Source: Paralithodes platypus
Lineage: Eukaryota > Arthropoda > Malacostraca > Decapoda > Lithodidae
NCBI GenBank assembly: GCA_032716605.1
Contig: CM064552.1
Coordinates: 7,695,565 to 7,759,564 of the forward strand
Direction of reading: 5' to 3'
Length of the DNA stretch: 64,000 bases
In this document: positions 42,385 to 52,076 of the stretch, one piece after another
How positions within the stretch are numbered: the stretch's first letter is position 1
How the letters are laid out: every line of letters begins with the position of its first letter
The notes under the pieces: model-generated
The model's database searches: none
What the model was told of the DNA's origin: nothing
What the model saw: the letters and a program-made list of their open reading frames with translations, nothing else
Made by a program: the position numbers and the translations under genes

Positions 42385-43111
42385 CTAAGATAGGACCCTA
42401 CACCCATCGGAGAAAACATCCTATGACTCCGACAAAAGTCTATCTATCTATTGCCTGACGCCGTGATCCCCGAAGGGGTGGCCACGAACGAACCGCCCCC
42501 ATGCACCTCTGTCCCCAGTCAGTCGACGCCCCTCCCCCCAACCAGCACCACCTTCGTTCATGTACTTCCTCACTCCATCCTTCCGACAAAAGTGCTATAG
42601 ATAAAATGAAGTCCGGGAAAGCCGCTGGGAGCTCCGGCATAGTCGCTGAGATGCTAAAGGCAGCTGGAGATATTTGGGTAAAATTGGTCACATAGCTGAT
42701 TAATGCTATCATAAAGGAGGAAACAATTCCTTTTGCATGGCAGAAAAGTATGATAATAAATATATACAAAGGCAAGGGTGTTTCCTTAGACAGGGGAAAC
42801 TATAGGGCCATAGGGGTTTGAAAATGCTCGACCAAGCCATGAAAGTCAGCAAAAGGATCTTTGAATGGATGATCAGGAAAAGTGTTGCCATCAGTAACAT
42901 GCAGTTCGGATTTATACCAGGGCATGGCACAACCGATGCTATCTTAATTTTTAGGCAACTGCAAGAGAGGTTCCTACAAAAAAACAGAGTTATACCTAGT
43001 TTTTGTAGACCTGGAGAAGGAGAAGGCCTTTGACTGGGGGCTGCCAAGGGAAGTTATGCAGTGGGCCATGAGAAAACTTGGAGTAAAGGAGTGGTTGGTG
43101 CGTGTGATAAT
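42385..43111 (+). pseudogene. Old RTE1-type LINE, part 1
   Basis: Remains of DKMKSGKAAGSSGIVAEMLK, a K-x-MIINIYKGKG segment, FVDLEKEKAFDWG and WAMRKLGVKEWLVRVIM with stops and small insertions. It is split first by an RTE2 fragment (42440-42581) and then by the DIRS element at 43112. It continues at 51140. Confidence 0.85.
42440..42581 (-). mobile_element. RTE2 3' fragment with perfect 12-bp target duplication
   Basis: It has the GGGGATCACGGCGTC 3' UTR and an ATAG tail as in 25056-25490. TCCGACAAAAGT is repeated at 42428-42439 and 42582-42593. Confidence 0.88.
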
Positions 43112-43456
43112 GGGAGGTTTGACGTACCTCCCAACCTACCAAATAGGAAAACCTACTATTTGGTAGTAGTCTTGGAAAATCCAACGTCAAGGCTATTAAC
43201 CTAATTGCAATGACGACTTGTCTATTTTGACTGCTATGTCGTCATTCCAACCGCGGTTAAAAAGAAAAACGTCTAGAGTCTACTCCTTATCTTGCTCTAG
43301 GAGACGTTGTACATTAACCAAAACTACCACCGAAGGTGAAAAAAGCATAGAAGAGAAGAAAAAGGGGTTTACCTTAGTTACCGCTTAAGGCCCATCCCGT
43401 GTTCCGTCATGTGCAGATCCCTGTCGAACGTGCGCATGAGCGACCCTCTCTTGTCA
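43112..43456 (-). repeat. DIRS 3' inverted terminal repeat plus 45-bp extension
   Basis: 43157-43456 is the reverse complement of 50842-51139 with few differences. The outer 45 bp (43112-43156) have no partner at the other end but are matched in the internal complementary region. Unequal repeats of this kind are known from DIRS-1. Confidence 0.9.
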
Positions 43457-43521
43457 TCACATCTCACGTCAGCAGAAGAACGCGGATGGGCAGGGGTCCG
43501 GCGTGAGGGAGGGTATTATGT

Positions 43522-43635
43522 ACGTTGGATTTTCCAAGACTACTACCAAATAGTAGGTTTTCCTATTTGGTAGGTTGGGAGGTACGTCAAACCTCCCAAT
43601 TTGTTAGTAGTCTTGGGAAATCCAACGTCAAGGCT
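43522..43635 (-). repeat. DIRS internal complementary region
   Basis: 43522-43597 is a perfect 76-base reverse complement of 43112-43187 (the outer 3' end). Directly adjoining, 43598-43635 matches the reverse complement of 51102-51139 (the outer 5' end) with one mismatch. The two outer ends are thus joined here, the template expected for joining termini into a circle. Confidence 0.92.
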
Positions 43636-43988
43636 GCATAACAAATAGGAGGAGGACATCCAAGCCCAACCTACCAAAAAAACCAATGCATAAAACAAAA
43701 TTACGAATGACAAAGACACAATGTAAACAAGAGAGTTTAATAAAAGAGTGAAAAACTGAGGAGTAGCTAAAAAGAGCAGTTTTAACACATGCCCGTCATT
43801 CATAGTAATGCAAAAACATAGACTTGTCTGAAACCAAAAAGGTACTGTACCCAAAATCCCTTTTCTTCAAAAACCAACAAAAACACTGAACACAAGAACA
43901 AAACACAATTTTCAATGTGGCAAAAACACTTATGTACTGGAACAATACATAATCCCAAACTTGCAATCCAGTGTTGCAAACCCATACA

Positions 43989-45020
43989 CCCCCCCTCCCC
44001 CCCCCCCCCCCCTTTGTCAAAAACAAAGGAAAAGAACGAGGGACAAGGGGGGAAGACCAGGGATCTTCGCCAGAGCACCAGGAAACACGACCCCCGAGAG
44101 CAATCACCGGCCGAGGGGGTCGAACACTGGACACGGAGAGGTAGGAGGAGATGAAGGAATTGATAGAAGACCACAAAACCGCCGAGGCGAAGGCAGGGAA
44201 GGATCGACGTGGCAGGAACCGGAAGGAGGCAGCAAAGGATCTGACATCGCGCGCAGAACCCCTACAAACAGGGTGACGGGCACGAACGGTCCGACAAACG
44301 TGGCGGCCCAGCTGCACCTGCTAGAGCCTCCCACCTGTCCGAGGAGACACCCACACAGCAGTACCCGAAGGCGGCGCCACAGACGCAACAGAGGAGCGCA
44401 AGGCTGACACCGGGCACAACACATGGCGAGGATGCCCACGCCGTAAAGCCTGGACGGCGAAAGGCTGGAAAACGGGGGCCTCCCTCCCATGCGTGGTAAC
44501 AAAAGGTGGGGAGGAGGCGAACGAGACGCCATGCAAGGACTGGGAGAATCGCACGCAGTCCCGGGGCCGTGACAATGCCGCTAGTGCAGACACCCGATCC
44601 CCAGTGGCCAGAGCGACAAGGAAGAGTGGACGCCCGAGCAACGGAACCGGCGTAGCGGCCCTTGTATACGTGGGGGAAGCCAGAAGGACCAGAGCCCGCC
44701 CCAGATCCCACAGCGGAGGGACCTGGCGCGGAGGCGGTCGATCCCGGAAGGCAGCCGTCAGGAAGGAATCCAGCACCTGTGGCGGAACGACCAGCCTAGC
44801 GACGGACCCAAAGAACCCCCCGGACGGCAGACAAGTGGGTACGTATAGCGTCGACTGGAAAGCGACGTGTACGGAAGGGGTGAAACAAGGAGCGTAGGAT
44901 GAGGGAAGGAGAGCCAACTGGCAGGCGAGTGGCCTGTAGCCACCTAGTAAAAGACCTCCAGCGGGACCCGTAAGTCCCCCAAGGAGAAGACGGCCAGGAA
45001 CGCTGCAGGAAGTCAGTCAG
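43989..45020 (-). pseudogene. DIRS tyrosine recombinase
   Basis: It would cut and rejoin the circular DNA at the target through a Tyr intermediate. An N-terminal DNA-binding segment with SPWGTYGSRWRSFTRWLQ lies near 45,014-44,930. A central part with VALATGDRVSALAALSRP (catalytic first Arg region) is in the frame 44917-44321. The C-terminal part has ARDVRSFAASF near 44,254, where His of the usual HxxR appears as Arg, and SSINSFISSYL with the likely nucleophile Tyr at about 44,143-44,141. At least two frame changes separate the parts. The C-run at 43997-44012 lies beyond the end. Confidence 0.8.
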
Positions 45021-45100
45021 GGCCCGGCCGGGGACCGGGAGCCACCGTGCCTCATGAACAAGCACGATGCGAAGGCCAAAGAGGTCCGCAGGACCCCAAC

Positions 45101-45335
45101 CTAGCCCAAGTGGAAGCCGGAGACAGGTAGAGGGACCGGACTCGGGCACCACCGCGGCAACCGGGCGGACCAAGTCCGTGCCGGCCACAGAGGCGCGAGG
45201 AGCCAGACGCAGCCGTGGGACAGCCGCAGCTTCGCGAGGACTGGGCACATCAACAGCGCGTCTGGTGGCGGAAAGATGGATATCGACCGCCACCTGTACC
45301 AGGCGACCATGAAAGCGGCCGGACCCCCCCCGGAG
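45101..45335 (-). pseudogene. DIRS methyltransferase-like segment
   Basis: The frame that contains SISIFPPPDALL and VLAKLRLSHGCVWLLAPLWP corresponds to the conserved region after RNase H in DIRS-type polyproteins, often called methyltransferase-like. Role in the element unknown. It lies between RNase H and the recombinase, in a different frame from both neighbours. Confidence 0.6.
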
Positions 45336-45411
45336 CGCGAGGCCGGAGGGAGAGGTCCAGAGGCAACTGGCGCGGCACCCCCGATGCGAACAAGGCGACC
45401 TCCGGAACACC

Positions 45412-46965
45412 TCAGGAAGCCGCGAGGTCGGCGAACACAGTCCGTTGCATCGCCCATTCTACAAGAACGCCCTGCCCTCTCGACAGGGCGGCCGCCCAAA
45501 GGGTGGCAGGCCCGGGCAGGGAGGAGGCATGCAAGGAGAAGGGGTGTCGGTCCGCGAGGAAGAACAACTCCACCGAGACCCCCAATAGAGTCAACGACCT
45601 GGAGGACCCCCGCATAAGGAAACAGGGGACAGCTTGTCGTGTCCAACCCGAAGGCCCCCGACTTACCCCGAAGGGCCAGCGCGTGGTCCCGCAGGAAGAA
45701 CAAAGGAACCAACAATCCGAGGGCATAGACGGGTAAGAGGAGGGAGACCCACCCATCTGCCGGGAAGTGGACGGCCCAGGTTCGATTGGGAACCTCACCC
45801 AACCTCGCTCGACGTATCTGTGGTTACCCAGACCGTCGGCGGGGGGGGGCGGTCCAGGGCACAGCCGCAGAGAGCGAGCCCCGAGCAACCCAGCGACCGA
45901 AGCGTCGGCGAACGGTACGCGGGAGCGGCAGGAGCCGATCCATAGGGGCAACGGAAACACCGCGGTGCCCATGAGGAGGAGGCGGCGTAGCCAGAGGCTC
46001 CCTAAGGGAAGGGGTAGAGCGGCCCAATGCAGCGAACCCACGAACGAGTCCCAGAGCCACCCCAGGAGGGAGACCGAGTGCAACACGGCGAGGACCGTCC
46101 ACCGAAGGTGCACCGCGGCCGGCAGACCCCGGGTCACCGTAGCGCCGGACAAAACCCATGCGAGACCGACCCATGGCACGACACGCGACGGGGTCAAGCG
46201 TGACTTGGGAACATCGAAGGGGAACCCTAACCGTGCGATGTTGCGAACGACTGTGAGGGCGTCGCCAATGCACAGGCCTAGGGCGTCGGAAACTACCAAC
46301 CAAACGGCCAAGGAAAACAGGAGCTGGAGCCCGCTCCTGAGGAGAGGACCCAGAGCCTGCCCCACCAGTGCGGAGAAGATCTGCGGCGCGATGTGGAGAC
46401 CGAAGGGAAGGCCGTCGAACAGGAACACACGATCGGAAGTCCGAACGGCCAAGAATCGCTGGAAGCGAGGATGGAGAGGAACGAGACAAGACACATCATG
46501 GAGGGCCAGCGACACTACACACGACAGAGGGCACCGGGCCAGGCGTACCAGGGGTACCGGCAGCATCCGAAACCGTGTGTGCATGATGTGCCCGTTGAGG
46601 GCCGACAGATCCACCACCGGTCGCATCGCGTCGCAGGTCGGCGACGGAACCAGAAAGACACGGGAGAGGAAAACCGGGTGACCGGCGGTCAACTCCCTCG
46701 ACGCTACCCAGCTCGGGCATGGAAGTGAACACGTGGGCCACCTCTGAAGAGATGGGCCGTTGTCGGTGACAAGAGCGGAGTGGGGGTCTGGACGTCCACC
46801 TCCAGGTGAGACCCCTCCGCGCAACCCGCCGCCCCCAACGTCCCTCGCGGCTACCGAGGGGCGCAAGGGCGAAAACAACCCGAGGGAGCACCCGAGAGGA
46901 GGGGAGCGACCCGGTACGCCCAGGCGAGAAGGAGAACAAGGAGGCCGACCCAGAGAACTACACAT
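45412..46965 (-). CDS. DIRS reverse transcriptase and RNase H, open frame but catalytic residues lost
   Basis: 517 codons without a stop. The fold is recognisable: MRPVVDLSALNGHI near residue 115, VPLHPRFQRFLAVR near 162, LFDGLPFGLHIAPQIFSAL near 182, then SLAVWLVVSD at 218-227 (46312-46314 for the first residue) where DIRS enzymes have YLDDWLV. Both catalytic Asp are thus Ala and Val. The earlier Asp motif is also changed (SLALHDVSC). RNase H retains FADASVAG near 353, but its usual ADALSR end reads AAALSR near 493. Such a protein should be inactive unless the reading is wrong. The frame stays open because stop codons need A, which is very scarce on this strand. Confidence 0.82.
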   Translation of the reverse strand: MCSSLGRPPCSPSRLGVPGRSPPLGCSLGLFSPLRPSVAARDVGGGGLRGGVSPGGGRPDPHSALVTDNGPSLQRWPTCSLPCPSWVASRELTAGHPVFLSRVFLVPSPTCDAMRPVVDLSALNGHIMHTRFRMLPVPLVRLARCPLSCVVSLALHDVSCLVPLHPRFQRFLAVRTSDRVFLFDGLPFGLHIAPQIFSALVGQALGPLLRSGLQLLFSLAVWLVVSDALGLCIGDALTVVRNIARLGFPFDVPKSRLTPSRVVPWVGLAWVLSGATVTRGLPAAVHLRWTVLAVLHSVSLLGWLWDSFVGSLHWAALPLPLGSLWLRRLLLMGTAVFPLPLWIGSCRSRVPFADASVAGLLGARSLRLCPGPPPPADGLGNHRYVERGWVRFPIEPGPSTSRQMGGSPSSYPSMPSDCWFLCSSCGTTRWPFGVSRGPSGWTRQAVPCFLMRGSSRSLTLLGVSVELFFLADRHPFSLHASSLPGPATLWAAALSRGQGVLVEWAMQRTVFADLAAS

Positions 46966-49591
46966 TGTGTTGACGTGGAGGTACCCCCGGTACGGGCCGT
47001 GCGGGCATGAGCGCCACGGTGACCTCCTCTACCCCCGCCCCCCCCAACCTCGTCGAAAAGGGCGGGCCACCCCAACCCCAGGCCGGCGCGGGGCTGACCC
47101 CTTCGAAGGGCGGCCGGAAGTGGAAGGCCGGCCAGCCCCGACACAGAGGGGATGAAAGGGGCAAGAACAGAAGTGCGAGGCGGAACCGATGCACTGGCCA
47201 GCAACGTCCCAGTCCTGCGCCCGTGCAAGGCGGCAGCACTTGCAGCAGCACCCCGAAGAGGACCGGCAGAAGGACGGGACTGAGAAGACCCCGCGCGCGG
47301 CACAGCGCGTCGGTGCGTGACGTAAGCAGGGTCCGTAACGACACAGCGCGGCGTCGTGTGGCGGAAGCAGGGGCCGCCGACAGAGAAGCGTAGCATTCCC
47401 AAGCATCCTGCGTAAAAAACCCCGACGTATATAGCGCAGAGTACAACAAACCCTGACGAATAACCAAGGGGGCCGGCCGGCAGAACGAAGACCATACCGT
47501 CGTGCGGTGCCGAGGTGCCGCGCACAAAACCGCCGTCAGCTCGGGAACCAAAGACACCGCGAGCCGAAGGTGGACCCGCTGAACGCGGGCCAAACCCTCG
47601 CGAAGATCGCCTGGCGCAGACGCCTCGAAAAGCCGCAGGTGGTGAACAGACGTCTGGAGGGAACCTAAAGACAAGACAATAAGTCCGTCACCCTCTGTCG
47701 CAAGGGAAAAACCTTGGCGACAGAGGGCTGATCCGGGGGAGAGAAGAACGGGGTAGCAATAGAACAAAGTTCAAGAACGGGCGCGCTCATCCAGGACCAG
47801 AACGCGCCGTCCAACCCGCCGACAGACACAAGAGGAGGCAAAATCAGGGACGACTCCGGGGGAGGGACGGAAGGAGAGCCGTCGACGGATCGGTGTGTGA
47901 AGTCGAAGGCCTCAGCAAACCAGGCCTCCAATGGGAGAGGGTGACCGAGCATGATGGCTAAACCAGGCGTACCGGCGTCGCACAAACCTGTCCCATAGGA
48001 GGACAGACCCGTCAACACAGCCAGGGACTGAACAGCCGGAAGGATGTCAGGGCGGCTGAAGTCTGACCAGAGCGTAGGCCTGCAGAAGGGAGGGGGACCG
48101 TAGCAGGGGTAGGTAGGGTGAGGCGCGGAGGGTGAGTCACCGCCAAGAAGGGCGAGAAGAGGGAGTCTTCCATCGACACCAAGCGCCCGTCGAAGCGTGA
48201 CACAACCCAGCCCTGCATAGCCGACAATCGATCCGAGAGAGGCTACCCCCCCCCCCCCCCCCCCAGATTGGGCGGCCCGCAGGGGCGAGCGTGAGCGGGA
48301 GCGAGACCCACGACACGAACCAGCAGCGTCGCGGCCCAAGGAAGGCGAGCGACGACGGTTGTGTCGCCGTTGAGGGACTCATCCCCGATCACGAACGGCC
48401 GAGGGGGAAACAGCACCATTCCCCTCTTCCAGCGACACATCAGCTCCTGAGAAAGGGGACCCCACCGAGGCAAGAGGAGGGGTACCCCCCTGGCGAGACG
48501 GTAAGTGAAGGTCAGGAAGAGAAGAATGAGGAGGAGCAGGACGACGGGAGTGGGAAGGCTGGCCGGGTGAAAGGAGGCCAGGAGCCGCGGGGGGAAACAG
48601 AGCAAGGATCCCCGGGGCTGAGATAACAGGGCGGACAGGGACCCACACCGTGGGGAGGAGGGAGGGACCACCACCGTGGGATGAGACCGTGAAGGAAGAA
48701 TAGGCACTGAAGCAGGTGAAGTAGGAGAAGCAACGACAACCAGGCGGACCCTCCTGGACAGCGTAGGAGGAGGGAGCAGAGGGCCAGCTACAGCATGAAC
48801 AACCGCGCGCGGAGAGGACAACGTAAGAGGAAGTCGTCTGGGCTGGGGAAGCGGGCGGAAGGGAGTAGAGCCCCTATCCGTAGAGGCCAGGGGAGGGCGC
48901 ACAGGGGCAGAGCCGCTAACCCCGGCCTCAGGGCGAGAACCATGACGAGGGCGATGGGCGACGTCAAGGCGATCAGGAGGACGACGAGGCGAGCGAGAGC
49001 GTGGACGGAGCCGGGGAACCCCCCGACGACGGGACGACCGGCTGCGGGACCCAGGGGAGAGGGCCCGAGCAGGGAGAGGGCCAGGTGAACGGCCTGCAGT
49101 CGGGTCAGGGATACCCAGGGCGACGCGGATCCGGTCGGCAACAAAGGCCGGGGAACGGTGGCCCACAGTCCGAATGTGGCGGGAGACCATCGTCCACACC
49201 AACGGAAGGGAAGCAGAGGCCACAGCCGCCGCCGAGGAACCAGGGCCATGGAGCAGCACAACCACCAGGGCCAGACACGTGCCACACAGAGCAGGGAGGT
49301 AGGCCGTAGAGGACACACAGAGCGAGTGGCGCAAGCAGGACCTGTGCCTCTCCAAGCACGGGGAGCGACAACCAAGGCGAAAGCAAGGCAGCCTACCTGC
49401 ACTAGAAGAACACACACCATAATCAGCACGTCGAAGGAGTAAGTGGAGAGAATGTCCAAGAAGAACCAGGGAAGGAGCATGGGGAAACAGGAACACACAT
49501 GCAAACAGGTATCCGTACTCACCCTAAACTGGGAGCACAGAGGTAGGGGAGGAGGGCGGCCGAGGCGGAAGAGCACTAGCAGAACCTGCAA
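46958..49591 (-). pseudogene. DIRS Gag-like region
   Basis: Spread over three minus frames. The first (49496-48243) has a Cys/His-rich start, MVSRHIRTVGHRSPAFVADR, and Ser/Arg-rich runs (SRSRSSRRRG). The second (48339-47665) has PAVQSLAVLTGLSSYGTGLC and WSWMSAPVLELCSIATPF. The third (47767-46958) has LRLFEASAPGDLREGLARVQ and FTQDAWECYASL. The first change of frame coincides with a run of 19 C at 48246-48264, the second falls near 47,680. It would form the nucleocapsid-like particle (family knowledge). No start codon could be fixed. Confidence 0.6.
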
Positions 49592-50841
49592 AGATGGAGA
49601 AAGTGTTAACCACCACTCAACATCTTACATGCAGGGCCTATAACACCAGTAAAGTGCATACACCAATATAGTATCAGGCAACAAGATGACATAAAAAAAA
49701 AGTCAATAGTGAAAGCCAACTATTACCGCAAATTTGCGGGCCAATGGAGGCATAACCGTACCGACACCACCCTCCCGCAATTTTGCGGGACCCCCCAACG
49801 ATCTCCGCAAATGTGCGGGGAGCCGAAATGTCCCAGAGGACCGAATCAAGCCCCCGCAAATTTGCGGGACCGGCCGAGATGGTCCGGCGCCGAAAAAGCG
49901 AGAGGAGCGTCTAGGGAATACCAAAAGAGGCCCAGAAAAAAGCGTCATCTCCTTATGAACTCCAAGCGACGATGGCCATCAAGCTGAGCAGTGTCTTCCT
50001 TGATAATATCCTGACTCAACCGGTCAAGGGAGAGGCAAGGAAGACACACCAGGGGAGAGGAGGCACATCCCCCAGGAACCACCCAACCCACAGAGATAGA
50101 GCAAAGCCCATGAGGAGAAGTGGCAGGAAGGGTGGTTTGGCACAAACAGGGGCCCCCGTAGGGTACCCCAGGATTGGGCAAAAGGGTATGAAAGGATGGA
50201 GGAGAAAACAGTAAGGGAACACAAAAACCAGTAAATGAAACTGGCGAGAAAAAGGGTGGCCTAGCCGTGAGGAGAGAATGTGTCAGGGGCGAAAAACCCT
50301 GTGGTGTGAGGGAGGGGCCCCCGTGGGGTACCCCTGGATATCACGAACCACCAAGCGCCCAGGCCCTTGAGACACAGTGAAGGCTCGAAAGGGGGGACTC
50401 GGGAATAACGCTAATAATGCGGCCGACACAAACCCGACAAACAGCACCGCCACCACGAAATCTCAGATTGTGAACCAACTGTACACCTAGGCTATGAAAA
50501 TATGAAAACTCATAGGGGCATAGCAATTCCTGAATGAGAAACAAGCTAGGCTAAAATAAGCTAAAAGCTAAACTATGCCCAGACTAACAGGAAAAAAGAA
50601 TATAAAAAGAGAAAGGAATGAAAAACACACGAGGAACGCCAGGCGCCCCCGTACCTTCGGTAGCTATTTCCACACGCGTCTCCATTAAACACACTGAGGA
50701 GCCCATTTACGTGTGCCCTAGATCACGTAACATCTGTCTAACAAAAAAGAAGGCCAGATAAGCCGAAACGAACCTAAACAGGGTGAATTAAAGGAGCACA
50801 ACAAAAGCGACTGCATTCAATGGAGCGCGTGAAAAAATGAA
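49592..50841 (-). other. DIRS leader region
   Basis: Between the 5' terminal repeat and Gag. It contains four CCCGCAAATTTGCGGG-type palindromes (49725-49868) and two copies of a GGGGCCCCCGTRGGGTACCC motif (50149-50170 and 50314-50335). No protein is recognised. Probably promoter and untranslated leader. Confidence 0.6.
49725..49868. promoter_or_regulatory. Cluster of four 16-bp palindromes
   Basis: CCGCAAATTTGCGGG at 49725-49739, CCCGCAATTTTGCGGG at 49774-49789, CCGCAAATGTGCGGGG at 49805-49820 and CCCGCAAATTTGCGGG at 49853-49868. The dyad symmetry and repetition suggest binding sites for a dimeric protein or small RNA hairpins; the function is not known. Confidence 0.6.
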
Positions 50842-51139
50842 GACAAGAGAGGGTCGCTCATGCGCACGTTCGACAGGGATCTGCACATGACGGAACACGG
50901 GATGGGCCTTAAGCGGTAACTAAGGTAAACCCCTTTTTCTTCTCTTCTATGCTTTTTTCACCTTCGGTGGTAGTTTTGGTTAATGTACAACGTCTCCTAG
51001 AGCAAGATAAGGAGTAGACTCTAGACGTTTTCTTTTTAACCGCGGTTGGAATGACGACATAGCAGTCAAAATAGACAAGTCGTCATTGCAATTAGGTTAA
51101 TAGCCTTGACGTTGGATTTGCCAAGACTACTAACAAATT
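50842..51139 (-). repeat. DIRS 5' inverted terminal repeat
   Basis: Reverse complement of 43157-43456. The outer end, read inward on the minus strand, is AATTTGTTAGTAGTCTTGGC. In DIRS elements this repeat carries the promoter (family knowledge); no core promoter was verified here. Confidence 0.9.
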
Positions 51140-52076
51140 GAGAGTGTATGAGGGATCATGGGCAGCAGTTAGAGTGAATAGGGGTCTGAGTGAAGAGTTC
51201 CCAGTGAAAGTTGGAGTTCACTAACGTTAAGTGCTGAGCCCACTACTGTTTATTTTGGTCCTTGAGGTTCTGTCAAGGGAGTTGTAATATGCAGATGACT
51301 TAGTTCTTTCGCAGATAATGCACAGGAAGCGAAGGTAAAGTTCAATGGATGGAGGGAGGTATGGCAAATGAGGGACTAAGAGTTCATATAGATAAAACAA
51401 AGATCATGATCAGTGGAGTAGGGCACGTAACTATGAAAAGAAGCAGCGACTTTATGCAGTTTGTGGGAAATAACTAAATTTAATGTTGCTTCTGCAGTGA
51501 CTGGGTACATAAGAGATGTAGTGAGGCGAGAGGACCTTTGACGAGAATCATAGACTTTGAATGTAGTTTTTAAGGGAGAACTTGTATTGAATGACCCGCC
51601 TGTTAGTATTGATTTCACCAGTGTAACTTCGGAGTGTGTGAATAAATTCTGCTACTTGGGCAATACAATTTCCGCCGGAGGTGGAGCTGAAGCTGGCTCT
51701 ATTGCTAGAGTCAGAAGTGGCTGAGGGAAGTTTAGAGAGCTGTTGCCACTCTTGACCATGAGAGGACTCCCACTTCACCTTAAAGGGAAAGTGTATACCT
51801 CATGTTTTAGGAGTTCGATGACCTATGCCTTGGAGACGTGGCCGATTAAAACTGAGGATATTAATAGAATGGAACGGAATAAAAGAGAATGGTGAAATGG
51901 ATATATGGGGTTAGCCTTAGGGACGGGGTATCGAGTGAGGAATTAAGAAGGCGTCTGAGCATTTGGAGTATCAGCGAAGGGATGTGCACGAGCCAACTTG
52001 GTTGGTTTTGACATGTGGAGAGAATGGATGATCAGAACTGGGTGCAGAAATGCCAGACTGTGAACATGGGGAGGAG
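51140..52076 (+). pseudogene. Old RTE1-type LINE, part 2
   Basis: It continues part 1 at VYE-(G)S-W-AAVRVNRGLSEEF, then VLSPLLFILVLEVLSRE, a YADDL motif, CYLG(Q)-like and GGGAEAGS, LRRRLSIWSISEGM and HVERMDDQNWVQK. Many stops. It ends abruptly against the Gypsy remnant at about 52076. Confidence 0.85.

Larger units (their letters stand above)
43112..51139 (-). mobile_element. DIRS-type tyrosine-recombinase retrotransposon, complete by architecture
   Basis: 8,028 bp, coding on the minus strand, inserted in the old RTE1 copy without target duplication. It has 298-300-bp inverted terminal repeats, an internal complementary region, Gag-like, RT-RNase H, a methyltransferase-like segment and a tyrosine recombinase in that order. 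DIRS elements copy RNA into a circular DNA and integrate it with a tyrosine recombinase instead of an integrase (established for the family). Reading frames are partly shifted and key acidic residues are changed, so this copy is probably dead as a source of enzymes but complete in DNA structure. Interior GC is high and T is rare on the plus strand. Confidence 0.9.

Noticed and set aside
43112..43597. Independent MITE at the left edge of the DIRS element
   Set aside because: The perfect 76-base inverted pair looked like MITE ends, but the same bases form the outer 3' end and the internal complementary region of the DIRS element, and the host LINE resumes only at 51140.
44493..49500. Long open frames on the plus strand across the DIRS element (for example 45767-46681)
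   Set aside because: They lie opposite recognisable RT, RNase H and recombinase segments on the minus strand. High GC and lack of T and A make every frame open; the products resemble no family.
44040..49600. APOBEC or ADAR hypermutation of the DIRS element
   Set aside because: The changes inferred at conserved motifs are mostly A to C or A to T on the sense strand. Those enzymes produce C to T (G to A) or A to G.
43112..51139. Ordinary DNA transposon with ~300-bp inverted repeats (Maverick- or Foldback-like)
   Set aside because: RT, RNase H and tyrosine recombinase on one strand, absence of target duplication and the internal complementary region fit DIRS instead.
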